Source of the DNA: Sympetrum striolatum | Lineage: Eukaryota > Arthropoda > Insecta > Odonata > Libellulidae | DNA: 64,000 nt | Reading direction: 5' to 3' | Assembly: GCA_947579665.1 (NCBI GenBank) | Contig: OX388349.1 | Coordinates: 70,932,841 to 70,996,840, forward strand | In this document: in pieces, positions 48,301-59,500 of the stretch | Layout: every line of letters starts with the position of its first letter | Position numbering within the stretch: position 1 is the first letter of the stretch | Notes under the pieces: generated by a model | What the model saw: only the letters and a program-made list of their open reading frames with translations | Database searches by the model: none | Told to the model about the DNA's origin: nothing | Made by a program: the position numbers and the translations under genes

Positions 48301-51300
48301 AGCCCTCGGAACATAAACAAAAAAATCTAATTATGGTAGAGAGCTTCCAGCATTCCAGCTGTGCGAAAAACTCGGAAAAAAACCCGCCTTTCGAAAATAA
48401 ATTTCATAGCGCTCGTCTGAGACGCCCAATCCGGGCCTCGGTGCAGTTTTCGAGTTAACAAGATCGATGCGTCGTATCGAACAGTCGCCGGGTTTCAAAA
48501 ATCTTGGAGGCGCGCCAAAATCATTAGTCGATTTCGAGAGCTTGACGGCTAGTTACAGAATCATGTCTGGTGAAACCGATAACGTCCGAACGACGAGCTT
48601 AAGCTATTCCGATTTAGAAATGCTTCATTTCTCGAATAAATTCCTTTCGAAGAATGCGATAGCAAAACGTTAAAAAATAAAAAAAACAGAGTGAGGTAAT
48701 GCAACCTGACTCCTATTTTTTTGAGGGATAATTTCACCAATTAAATTGTCGAAAACGGAATTTAATTCGAAAACATAGCTTTAGTTCCATTATTCATCAT
48801 CCTCCGATCAATAACTACACACCAACGATTAAAGTATGACTAATTTCGCTTCCTACAATAAAATCTTAGGATTATTGCAAAATTAAAGCCTATAATCGGT
48901 GTAAGAATTTAAAGGTATTTAACCAAATTTAAAACATACGAGATAGGATGTTTTGTTATTCAAAAATTTAGAAAGATATTACGTTTTTAATAAATTCTTG
49001 GATCGAATAATTATTCATTAAAAGCAATTATACTAAACTGAGTTTAAATTTTAAAAAATTTTACATTTTTAATATTTTTTCACTATCATAATAACGAGCT
49101 ATGACAACTGATACTTAAAAGATATAACAACCGAATTCTGAAGCTTTCTAAATTATAACTGATTTATTATTACTTATGATAACAATCATTTGTAGGTTCC
49201 AAAGGCATTACATTAAAAGGCAAACATTAATGTTCCTAGTTAGATGTTTCTTTGCTTTGTTTTTCCTTTTACTGTTGCCGTTTCACCTAGATTTTAATTT
49301 CTCTGAATAGCCATCGTTGGGAGATTACCTGACGGACGACGAGATTCGGTTCGTTAACGAAGCCACGACTTACACTCGCCTCGTCTGCCATCTGATGGCT
49401 GCCCTCTTCTCCAGAGATGAAATGGCCACGTCATCGGTCACGGGGAAGACTACCAAAGGAGTCACCTCACAGCAGCTGGACCCCCTCAGAACAGGCATTG
49501 TGATCCGTAAGTATTCTTAAGTTATTTCTACTTCCTTTCATGACACAATGATAAATTAAAGCATCATAATACGTTATCTTTCTGAAACTAAAGTTCACTG
49601 AATTTATCTGTGTGGATGAGTATTCAAACCGGTCGTTTCTTCCGTTTTATCAGCTTTATTATTCAACGAAGCGTACAGTTGAAAAGCAGCAATAAAATTA
49701 TATAAAGAAACATACCGATTTCCTATTCTACTCCTCTTTTTAAGATAACACATTTTGTTCCTATTCATCATAATTTGTGGATGATATGTCGTTCTGAAAC
49801 ATCAATCGTCATCTAAGGAGATATTTTCAATTGCATAAAAAGCTATATATTACCTTATCAAATGGAGGGAAATATTTTACAAACACAAATTCATGTGTAA
49901 TATAAAAATATTGACCCTCACGTGTACCATAAATGAAAAAATGCACTATCACTCAAGGCAATATTCAAGTTAAGCAAATTTCAAATCCGAGAATTTCCTG
50001 ACTTCTCAACCGTGAAACTTACTAAACCAATCAAAACTAGTAAGAAAAGTGTCATTAAAGTTGGAATTTTTTTCAAGGACCTGAATAGATATTCGGGACC
50101 ACTAAACCTACTTCGAGTTGAGGGAGGCACTTCTAGCCTTCCACAGAAACATTATCTCAGCCAATAAAAACGTCGACTTAATTCCATCCCTGTCTTTAAA
50201 ATCCAGAGAAGGCAAGCGAACAATTTTAATCCGAAAAAGTTTTCCATCTTTCGAAGCTCAAGTGCGCCGCATCGGAAGTTGGCGTTCGGGAAAACCGAGA
50301 AGTTTGGGAAGTATAGAAAATTAGCGATAAAAAAAGTGATGGGAATTCCTCTGCATACTCCGATCCGTAGACTGGTGAAGATTATCTCTCATCTGGCCCT
50401 TCAAAGGCAGCCGTCTCATGGCGCTATATCCATGGCCACTTCAGCCCGTTTTCCCACTCAAAGTTGTGCGTTTGGAAGGGCGTCGCGCGGGGCAACCGAA
50501 CGGGGGAAGATGCACTCATCTCCGGCTTTTGAACTCGCGGCAGAAAAGACTCGGGATATTCCCAGGGAAAGAAGAGCCGCGGATGCACAAACAACGAGTG
50601 CCTGGAAGTTCCCCGTGCTCGCGGTGAAGTGCGCGGAAGTTTTCAGAACTTTTTTCTTAATTTGCTTTCCAAGCCGCGTTTCTATGGAGAGTGGAGAAAG
50701 CTAGGCAGATATTTAGGAAAAAATGCAAAAGTGTAGAGAATGAAGAGGCTCAAATATAAAGGCAATAGATTCCACATTGTCTCCCATATCAAGGTCTGTT
50801 ATGAGACGATAAGCTCTGGAGAGAAATCGGTTTATTATTTCTGGATTATTTGGAAGGGTTAAGCTACATTTACCTTTGCCAAGTTACTCAATTCTCGGCG
50901 AAGTAAGAGCGTCATTCCGCAGAGAGTGAGCTTATGTTTTCCTGAAGAACGTGAAACCGCACAATTTCGAGGGGAATATATATTTACAACGTACTGCGAG
51001 AATAAAATGAGATTCATAAAAATTGGTGCGATTAAGGAATGAAACCCATAAAAAATGCAGAGTATCGCCGCCTAGAGTTTTACTTCTTTCGAATATATTC
51101 TTCCGATAGAAATCGGAGCGTTTTCACCGAAAATATCTGAAAATGCAAGAAAGTGATGTGAATGTTATTATTTTCGGCGTTTCTACTGCAATATGTGATG
51201 TGATAATACTAAATTCTCTTATGGAAACATGAAGATCCCGATTACATTCATTTCAATAATTATTACTATTCACCAAGACACACAACCATTCCCTAGCCAG

Positions 51301-54300
51301 AAGAATCCGACTAGCAGGGGTTCAAACCCCGGACCTCGGCATTAGAGTGCTAGCACGCTAACCACTCCGTATGTGATGGTCAAACAAATGATGCAATCAG
51401 GGGGGGGTCTTGAATTTGCTCCTGAATCTTATGCTACCGGTTACATAAGAGATACCTCATCTGTGGAATAAACATTAGAAAGCCCAATGGTGTTTTTAAT
51501 GAAGCCAAGGAAAGAAAACGAATGCCAAAGTAGAACCACTAATCATTTATATAATGATATACATTTTCTGTATTTAGTGATTTGTTGTTCATTCTTTGTT
51601 TCTCTTCGTCACATTAGAGAATAAAAATGTTACCAATCTCCACCACGATCTTAGAGACTTGATATTTTTCATACTAAAAAATCTTGATAAATAGCAATTA
51701 ATTTCCCTAATGTGATAATAGGTAGAAAGTACTGATAAGTCCTTTAATCTCCGTAAAACGTATGGCCTCAAAGATTTAACTCCCTGCCGATTCAGGGCTC
51801 CAAGATTGTTTACTACGCGAGGGCTCCCTTATTTTCCGGACCACAATGATACTAGACTATTCATTCACCTTACGCCAAAGGACAGAGGGAAGTACTTCTA
51901 CCAGCCAGTTTAAAAAAAATCTTTCTTAAGCAGAACAATTCTTGCAGCCCAGCAAAATATTTTTGGAATCAATGCTCCAAATCACATAGATACAAAAAAA
52001 TCGTCGAAAGAAATCCAACCACAGAAGTTAATTCACTCTAATTTCGGTTCGAAACCACCGAGTGAGGATCAACCGTGAAACATAAGCGAACGTATTCGAA
52101 TCGTCTGGGCGTATGGATTGGGCTGGAGGCGCGTGCTCCTGGAAACTTCCACCGAATAAAAAAGGAATAACCTCTTCATGAGAGGGAATCGGCTAATGAA
52201 CCTGACTTCTTAGTTTCCTTCCTCCTCGAAATTCTTTTGTTAACGTCCCGGCATTTCCTCCCGCCTTTCCTCTCAGTCACAAATTTCCGCGGGATATTAT
52301 TTTTAAAGAATTTTCCAACTTAAAGTTGGGTCGTTTTCTCAGTCCTTTGTTTACGCGTGGGTCGGTCAAGCCGCGATTCATGTCGTCGGCGTTTCCTTAA
52401 TTAGCTCCCGTAATTTTTATCTTTCCTTTAATCTCCTACATCCACGCCTACTTCGCCGCAGGCCTGTAATTCCAACTAATTGGCCACGCATTTGGATAAG
52501 CCGAATTATGTTATTGCGAATTTAATTAAAATCTGAAATTTGCGGAGTCCACTGTGAATGGAAGCCATGAATTATGCTGCCGTGGTCGAAATCAGATTTA
52601 AAAATAAAGAATGAGGTTAGTAAAGAGGTATAAAAGCCAGCTTCGATTAGATGATTTCTTACTAAAACTAAGGGCTCATAATATCAATATGATTTATATA
52701 GCGAACAGGAAGCAGTATCGCGTTTATTTGGAGGACTCAGAATTGAAGCTGCAGCCGATTATAAAAAACTGACCTCAGATTTCGAAGAATCTTCCTTATG
52801 AGTTTTGAGTAAGAGAAAATTGTAGAGGTTTACGATAGAATCAGGTTGGCAGCTTGGCAGAATAGAATGTCAAAACATGGTACAAGAAATGGTACTCGTA
52901 TCTTAAATTCAACTTGAGGAATGAAATTGTAAGAATGGTCGAAAAACTGATTTACTTTTGGAAATTAAAATAGTAGATCGAATATTTCATTCACGTCTTC
53001 AAATTAATATTGTCCTACCAGGATATTGGCAAAAAATAATTAACCAACTAAAAGTTAATATTAGAGAGAAAGAGAAAATATTAAAGAACTACTTCCCGAG
53101 TCATTGTTATATATTTACATTAGTTTTTCTGGGAGTATAATACACGATTTACTGAGTTTTCCATATGGCCGATCAGCATTTCTCCACGACAAAAAAAGAT
53201 CAAGCCTAAAATATCCGATTACCGCAGAAAACGGGTCGATAACTGAAGAAGAGGATCTTGATCGATGGAATGACGACCCTTTGAGGGCAATCAGGGAACG
53301 AAGAATTGGCTAAGTCATCGCGGATCCCCATGAAAATGTAATGGAGGTATTCGGAGGTAATTGAGCGCGTCCCGCATAGTTTATGAAGCTCTCCGAAGGA
53401 GCAGTTTACTCGTGTTAACGTAATTAGCAGCGGCGTGCTCGTTAACGAACCGAAATAGAAACTGCGAGTGACGTGCCACAAGTTATGTAATTCATGGAGT
53501 CTGATTTATTAATTAAAGAGGGAACGGAACGTATCGGCAGAGGGAAGAGAGAGTTGACATCAAAAGCAAATACTAAATGTCAACATACGGTTCTGGTATC
53601 GAATATTTCATTCTAACTTAAACAAACGATGCAAGTGAAAGTTATCTCGAGCTATATCAAATTAAAATTCGTAGATCGTGGAATTTATCTACAGGAAGTT
53701 CGTAAAAAGGTTCAATAGAAGAAATCGCAAATAATGTAAGTAGCGACGATTTGTCATGGCGAATAACACATTCATATTGTTTTTATTGCTGATATAGCAC
53801 CAAGTTAAGACTCACGCGATGTTAAGATAGAGGATCAAATGCAAAGGATAAATCACTCTAAGCCAATCATCACGATTTTTTATCGTAACAACAATATATC
53901 CTGTCATGAACTTTAGTTCTCTTTTAAATTTGAAAGGAAAACGCTGTACGATCCAGAAATTTTTCGAAGCTGTCATTGTATCCAAGCTTTCTGTATTGTA
54001 ATATAGAAAGGCTGACTCTATCCTTACCTTAAGAATGGGTAGAATAGTACTATTAGATTTGTTTACCCTTGAAGAAAGCTTTCGGCAAATCGCTAGATTA
54101 TTACGACTAACAATTAGATTCTTTAAGGGAAAAAACACGCCTCAAACCTTTAACTATCACAGAGAAAACTTTTGCACATTTTCAATATTTTTTAAGAAAA
54201 ATTCAATATTACTTTACCATTAATCACTTCCACTAATGATTTTGGACATAACTTTACGCGAAAAAATATTCATATGATGTATCATTTATATATGCGTGAC

Positions 54301-56384
54301 ATTTCCTCGTGTGTGAGAGTCAGGTGAAAGCAATAATCCTCGCAGAATACCCGCAGACACCCTGCGACATTCACCTCGGGCCTCCGTCCCATAAATCCTT
54401 CACACGCGCGTCACCTCCGCCACACTATCTTTCCGTCTCGAGAATCACGACCCACACACACTCTCATTCACGACCGAATATCCTCGCATACCGAAGCCCA
54501 CTTCTCAGATATTCGGACCCGTCGGCATGCGGGCATACCCTCCTAAGGGAATCCACTCGGATACCCACACATGGACCACAGAAAGCGAGCGCCTCTGAAT
54601 TACCCATTCCCTTTTTCCGAGGGGGGACGAACGGGGGCCTCTGGAATCGGCTCCCAGTGGAAATAACTCCCACAGACCTCATCCGCCGAGCACATTTCCC
54701 AAATCCCTTCGAAAGGATGAATACCTTTTCCTTCGGACCCTTATCCCTAATCCTCCTCTTCTTTCATTCCCCTTCCTAGTCAAATCAATCCCATCTACGT
54801 AGGGATAGAAAGGTCCTTTTCTCCTCGCTGTGGAAGGAAAATTGAGTCCTTTGGAATCGATACGAGCATTTATCAAGAGGAAGCCTTTTGAGATCTGTTA
54901 TTTCTTTACTCGTGATGTTTCCCATGAAAATGAAAACTACGCTCAATGTTGTAGCAATCGCTTCCATAGATCTTCCCATTGGAGCACCAAAGAATAGATT
55001 CTAAGGGCATAAATAACTCGAGAAATATAAGCTCATTGCGTGTGAATGCTATGGAAGGAAATATGGACAATTGCTATACTGATGGATGCACAAAGTACGA
55101 TAAAATGTGATTTTGCGTAGTCAAGCTTCTTGATCCGGGTATTTTAAATATGCAGCTATAATTATAGTAGGAACGAGTGGAAATTTAAAAAAATAGATTA
55201 AACCGTAAGAATGACCTAAAAAAGTACTTCGTAAAAATTTCTAAAGGCATTGCTCCAAAATGTTTGCACGTTTCACTTACAAATAATTGAATATAATGTG
55301 ATTCTGAAATGATTTCTTCTGTTGTAAGGTATATATAGTGATATAGTATATACATATGATGATTCCGAAATCTCAGCTGATACGCAAATAACATCTCCCA
55401 GACCGAGATGGTTGAGAGAGTGAGAAAGAGCAGAGCATTTTACAAAATGAGCGTAAATATTTCATTCTATCGCGGTACCACTTTCTCTCATCCCTCATGT
55501 CAGAAGGGAAGTTTATCTTGAGTCCATGTTCAACCTCTTTCACCTTTCCTATTCCAGCTAAGGCAATGCAAGTTTCTAGTCCATATAGCCCCCTTCTCTT
55601 GAAGTTTTGTCCTCGAGTCCTTCCGCTATGCGGAATAGGGTTTCTCTTTCCGGCGTTTGAAGAAGGGGCTTCATATGCGTCATCTAGGAAGGATATCCAA
55701 ATGTATACTAGACATTTCAACTTAATAGAATAAGGGGAATTCCCATCACTCATCACCTCCCATAAAATTGTTTCTGGCGCAGCATTCGTGAGAAATTTAC
55801 ACAAAAGTAACATGTACTACATTGGCATGCGATGCATTATACGCCTGTATCAGTTTATCTTGAAATAGTAAATAATATATTCTAGCACAAGACTCTAGAT
55901 ATGGAATAACAGCATTGAAAATTCCTAAAAAAGATAGTGAACCCAAATGATCTCTAAATCTTAACCCCGTTATTAATATTATCTTTCTTGCATTCTAGGA
56001 CACACCCAGCAAAGGTTCCCGCACACTAGTGTTCTGCAAATCCGGGCGAAGATGGCTCAAAAGTGCAAAGACTGCCGCACCACCATGAGAAAGAAGCAAC
56101 GAAACAGCCAAGCAGCAGCAGCTGCCGTGGGTGCAGGAGGGGGCAACCAGCCCCAGCAGCCCAACAACATGGGGGCACACCTGATGGCAGTGACCAAAGT
56201 GGAAGGCGGTGGTCACATCCCCTCTCCTCATGGCCATCCGGCACACGCCGGACACCACAATCCACAGGGCCATCCGGGGCAGCATCAACCCCAGCCACCC
56301 CCACCGCCTCCCCCCCAGCAGAGATCGATAGACCAGCCGGTCTTCCCAGAAAGCAGGCCTCCGAGCGACCTCGACAGTGTGTGA
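44978..56384 (+). CDS. BEN-domain protein with coiled coil and Ala/Gly/His tracts, 5 exons
   Basis: Exons 44978-45395, 45489-45555, 46187-46493, 49311-49506 and 55999-56384 join in frame to 457 codons plus stop. The protein has a poly-Ala N-terminal part (codons about 38-95), a short coiled coil (LSRDELVQRVHSLAVQLQNA to LQQRNVELQEGLGERLAR, about 105-155), a Gly/His/Ser tract (about 175-250) and a C-terminal BEN domain (about 275-365). The BEN domain includes YTRLVCHLMAALFSRDEM, QQLDPLRTGIVIRHTQQRFP and MAQKCKDCRTTMRKKQ. BEN domains bind DNA or chromatin proteins, and BEN plus coiled coil is the layout of insv/BEND5-like nuclear repressors. A closer orthologue cannot be called. ATG 44978 was chosen for its A at -3; in-frame ATG 44969 overlaps (ATGA) the stop of a short uORF at 44955-44972. 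If the candidate upstream exon is real, the start moves to 43400. The stop is discussed separately. Confidence 0.88.
45489..45555 (+). CDS. BEN gene exon: coiled-coil end
   Basis: 67 nt coding GLGERLARTVEESVRRSLSD then LGR. Acceptor CTTTTATAG, donor GGAAG|GTAAGA. It continues the helix without a break in phase. Confidence 0.9.
45556..46186. other. BEN gene intron
   Basis: AT-rich 631-bp intron, nothing recognisable. Confidence 0.7.
46187..46493 (+). CDS. BEN gene exon: Gly/His/Ser tract
   Basis: YYGAAEVTMVSPSPQATDGG, then long Gly runs interrupted by HHGHPH, a Ser run and AVCSAQLAQSDDGSL. Acceptor CACTCGCAG, donor CTG|GTGAGT, phase 0 exit. Other frames are open over the Gly tract, but only this one links to exons on both sides. 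Confidence 0.88.
46494..49310. other. BEN gene intron, 2.8 kb
   Basis: AT-rich. Only a CpG-richer patch at about 48290-48680 stands out (candidate regulatory). Small frames show no family likeness. Confidence 0.55.
49311..49506 (+). CDS. BEN gene exon: N-terminal half of BEN domain
   Basis: PSLGDYLTDDEIRFVNEATT, then YTRLVCHLMAALFSRDEMAT and SSVTGKTTKGVTSQQLDPLR. The LF-(x)3-EM-x-SS-x-G and LDP spacing is characteristic of BEN domains. Acceptor CTGAATAG, donor ATCC|GTAAGT, phase 1. Confidence 0.92.
51218..51385 (-). mobile_element. tRNA-derived SINE, copy 2
   Basis: On the minus strand it reads GGAGTGGTTAGCGTGCTAGC, then ACTCTAATGCCGAGGTCCGG and GGTTTGAACCCCTGCTAGTC, followed by the same ~90-nt body as copy 1 at 10385-10545, including AATAGTAATAATTATTGAAA and GGGATCTTCATGTTTCCAT. 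Opposite orientation to copy 1. Confidence 0.75.
52330..52570. promoter_or_regulatory. Candidate conserved regulatory module in the BEN gene intron
   Basis: Dense homeodomain-type cores (TTAATTAGCTCCC, CTAATTGGCC, TTTAATTAAAAT) with CCGTAATTTTTATC and CCGCAGGCCTGTAATTCC. It is more complex and GC-richer than the flanks. Inferred from motif density only. Confidence 0.3.
55999..56384 (+). CDS. BEN gene exon: C-terminal half of BEN domain and tail
   Basis: RHTQQRFPHTSVLQIRAKMA, then QKCKDCRTTMRKKQRNSQ, which closes the BEN domain with its Cys/Lys/Arg-rich end. An Ala/Gly/Gln/His/Pro-rich tail follows, ending PPSDLDSV and TGA at 56382-56384. The acceptor TTGCATTCTAG is good. The intron before it is 6.5 kb. 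Confidence 0.92.
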
Positions 56385-56552
56385 CGGGGGAGACGCCGGA
56401 TACGAAGGCGCCATTGCCCGGACTCCGAGTCGGCATCCTCGTCCTCCGGATCCCCCGTGCCCAGAGCAGGTTTTGCCGAAGCGGTGGACGTCGAAAACTT
56501 CCAGATGGAGTGGTCGGACGTGACCACGAGGTGCTACGCTTCCCTCTCTTGA
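56385..56552 (+). other. Candidate stop-codon readthrough extension of the BEN protein
   Basis: The frame of the BEN gene continues open for 55 codons after TGA-CGG. It begins with Arg-rich codons, then PDSESASSSSGSPVPRAGF and AEAVDVENFQMEWSDVTTR, ending CYASLS and TGA (56550-56552). The Ser/acidic content resembles coding sequence rather than random 3' UTR. UGA followed by C is the leakiest stop context. Alternatives are an unannotated splice that removes the stop, or an ordinary GC-rich 3' UTR. Confidence 0.4.
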
Positions 56553-59500
56553 AGGGAAGACACGAAGCATTCCAGGAAGAAAAGTCGGCACTTGTGTAAT
56601 TGCAGCCACGCGCGGTATAACAGACACGAATGAAGTTTACGAAGTTATTGTCCCGAAACGTGAGAAGTCGTTAACGTTGTAAACGGAGTCACATTAAAGT
56701 TACTAATTCGATCATAGATTAATTATGCACTTATAACCCAGAATTGAAAATTCGTACTGACATTTCACCCCACTGAAGTTCTGAAGATCATAGTGTTCAG
56801 AAAAATCATTCATGAGAGATACTATGAGAGTAGAATATTTTTTATAAAGTCAATGAAAGCATTCAAATATATTAGCACCTGCTTCGGTAACTTTTGATTC
56901 CTCATTATTTCCAATATCAGACGTACTGATTACTAATTTTCCTACCAAATGAAATAAACGTTATATTTTTCTAACGAAAAATTTTCAGGCGAATATGATC
57001 GATTGATTGACAAATATACTCACATTGAATCCCTGTAGCATTTAATCCGTCATCAATTTGATACTTTCAAATTTTGAAAATTTCGAGGCAAATTTCCTCA
57101 CAAAGTAGGTTCTGCGAAAAATTCTAAAAGAATTCGCAGTGTACCTTTAGGGGAACAGAAACCATGTCATCGCGCGTGATGACAAAACGCACAAGTGCCG
57201 ACGAGTGTACCTATTCTCCGCAAGAACCGTTTTCAATTCTTAAGTTTTAGTACCTTCCTTGTGAGAAGAAAAAAAAACAGTATAACTGCCGCGCTTTCCC
57301 TCTCCCGTTTGACTGCGAGAAAGAAATGAATTGAGTGAAGTGATGGTGCAATAAATCAGACAGAGGGAAAAGCGAAGCCGGGATGAGAGTATCGATCCTG
57401 GCTCGATAACTTCGGACTGTGATACATGGGATTGTTTCCAAACTGGCATACATACATACAGTTTGGCAAACGCTGCTCGGCGGTCAATGGATTCCGTAGA
57501 TACCTTAAATTTGTCTCGCGATACACGAGATTCGAAAATCTATTTATTTTGGAGGGATTTGTTCACTTGCTTGGAGTATATGCTTAGGGCAGGCGCTGTA
57601 TTAGCTCCAAGCGGGCGCTTGTTTATCAGTTAGTTAAGCGACGAGTAAATTGGAATTCGTTGAACCGCCGATCAGCGTGTGCTTTTCGCCCATTGGGAGC
57701 CTGTATTAATTTGTGATTGGTGCAAAAGTGAAGATTGTGTTCACGGACTGATGGCTATGTATTCCGTTTGTGATTCATTTCCTAGAAAATTTTTAAATAA
57801 TACGAAAATAAGGTGAATTTTCCCGCACATATTTGTACAGTACCTTAATTCCCAGAGAAGCTACCTGAGAGAGGTAGATGAGAAAAATATAAAGAAACGT
57901 ACTTAAAGTATTTTAACGAAGTTTTATTTAATTCACCCTTCAGAAAGTTAAACAAAAATATTATAATAACTATTGGATTTTAGTAAAGATATGAAGCGAG
58001 GCTATCTCGCATTTAATCTATAAGAGTAAAAAATCAATCATGACATTCATACAGTTGTTCATGGATTATAAATTTGCTCGTCATTCCATGTGATTCATTT
58101 ACTAATTGAACATCAATGGATCTTAGTAAAAAAATCATAAATAATCGTAAATAGAGACGTGGAGCTATTTCCAGTGAATGTAATCCACCATTCAATAAAT
58201 AACTGTCCAGGTATTAAGTTATTACCGAACATAATTAATAATTGTATTGGATGACATGCTAGTAAAAACTTTTATTATTCACGTACCACATCTTAACTTG
58301 CCTTTACATTCAAAGGGAAAATTAACCACTACTGTGAAAACAATATTGGTGTATTTCGATTGCTATTCATTCACGTTATAATAATTTAACGCTTTCGTAA
58401 TATTGAGGATACAAGAATAAATCGGATTGTAATCACTATGTCTGCACCAACTCTATAAATAAGTGACATTAGCAAAATTGGAGTTGGATGGTCCAATGTA
58501 ACACAGTCAAGCAGATAGTTAAGGAATGATAGATCAAAGAAAAGCTAACTTATACATATCATTATCTTGAACCTTTTAGTGAAATCTTACATAAACACCA
58601 TGTTTCTCACGTATGATATTACTTAAGGTAAAACACACATTTCTAAGCAATGAAAAAAATAGCAATTATCCCAGCTCTATTTCGCAAAGCACCTAACGTG
58701 TAACAATCAGCCCAAACCGCAAACATTAGAGAAAGTAGCATTCAGACTCGTTTGAAGCAATGAGCCCTAGAAATGTCACGACGATGTCCTCACTCGTCAG
58801 GTGAGACGACATCAACAAATTTTCACAGAAACAAAAGGCTTCGCATTTCCACACGTCAGACAAAGATTCGGAATCGATCGGGCGAGAAATCTGATAAGAA
58901 GGAAAGGGGATTCCGTCAGATAAAGACAAAAGGGCTGAGAGGTGGGAATTATATTGGATGAGAAGGGGTGAAATCAGAGAGAGAGAGGGGATAAAGCGAG
59001 CGCTAAAAGAGAAATTCCTCCTTTTATCCCTTTTTATGGCGTAATCAAGGCTTCCCTGGATACAACTCCGGGGCAAGATATTAATGAAGATGGATGAAGA
59101 GGGACAAAAACCAGAGACTCGAGGATGGAGACTTTCAAATAAGGTTTCTCCGAGTACAGTCGAAATGTAAGGGATTGACTTCAATTTCTAGAGTCACGTC
59201 GCGGTTGAGTGCCAAGATTTCCAATTTAAGTGTGCGCGAGAAGAGAGACCCTTGGGCGGAGAAAATTCATATCTTCGGGATAGCTGAATAGACTTGCCAA
59301 AGAGAAAGTAACGCTACAATAACGATATTAAGAGAGCTACTAAGATGTTGAAACGGAAATGAAATACTGCTTCTGGTATATAAATATGAATCATTGTCAA
59401 ACGTTTGATTATAAAAAATATGAAGATATTCTTGCGAGGACTTCAAATATCGCTAAAAGGGGAATAGAAGGAAATCACGTGATAAAGTAGCAGCCCCGTT

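Larger units (their letters stand above)
49507..55998. other. BEN gene intron, 6.5 kb
   Basis: Contains the SINE copy at 51218-51385 and three GC/CpG-richer patches (50100-50700, 52030-52620, 54300-54780) between AT-rich DNA. Open frames in the patches carry no recognisable domain and I do not call genes from them. Confidence 0.5.

Noticed and set aside
50279..50704. 141-codon plus-strand open frame in the BEN intron
   Set aside because: No domain, no start context or splice support; it lies in a CpG-rich patch where chance frames lengthen.
54309..54779. 156-codon plus-strand open frame
   Set aside because: Pro/His/Ser-rich chance frame in a GC-rich patch within an intron; nothing recognisable, and it does not join the BEN gene.
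56063..56599. 178-codon plus-strand frame overlapping the last BEN exon
   Set aside because: Shifted frame of the same exon that does not carry the BEN motif. Its late part lacks the coding look of the in-frame extension.
55995..56627. 210-codon minus-strand open frame opposite the last BEN exon
   Set aside because: Antisense shadow of a GC-rich coding exon; the plus strand has the BEN homology and splice continuity.
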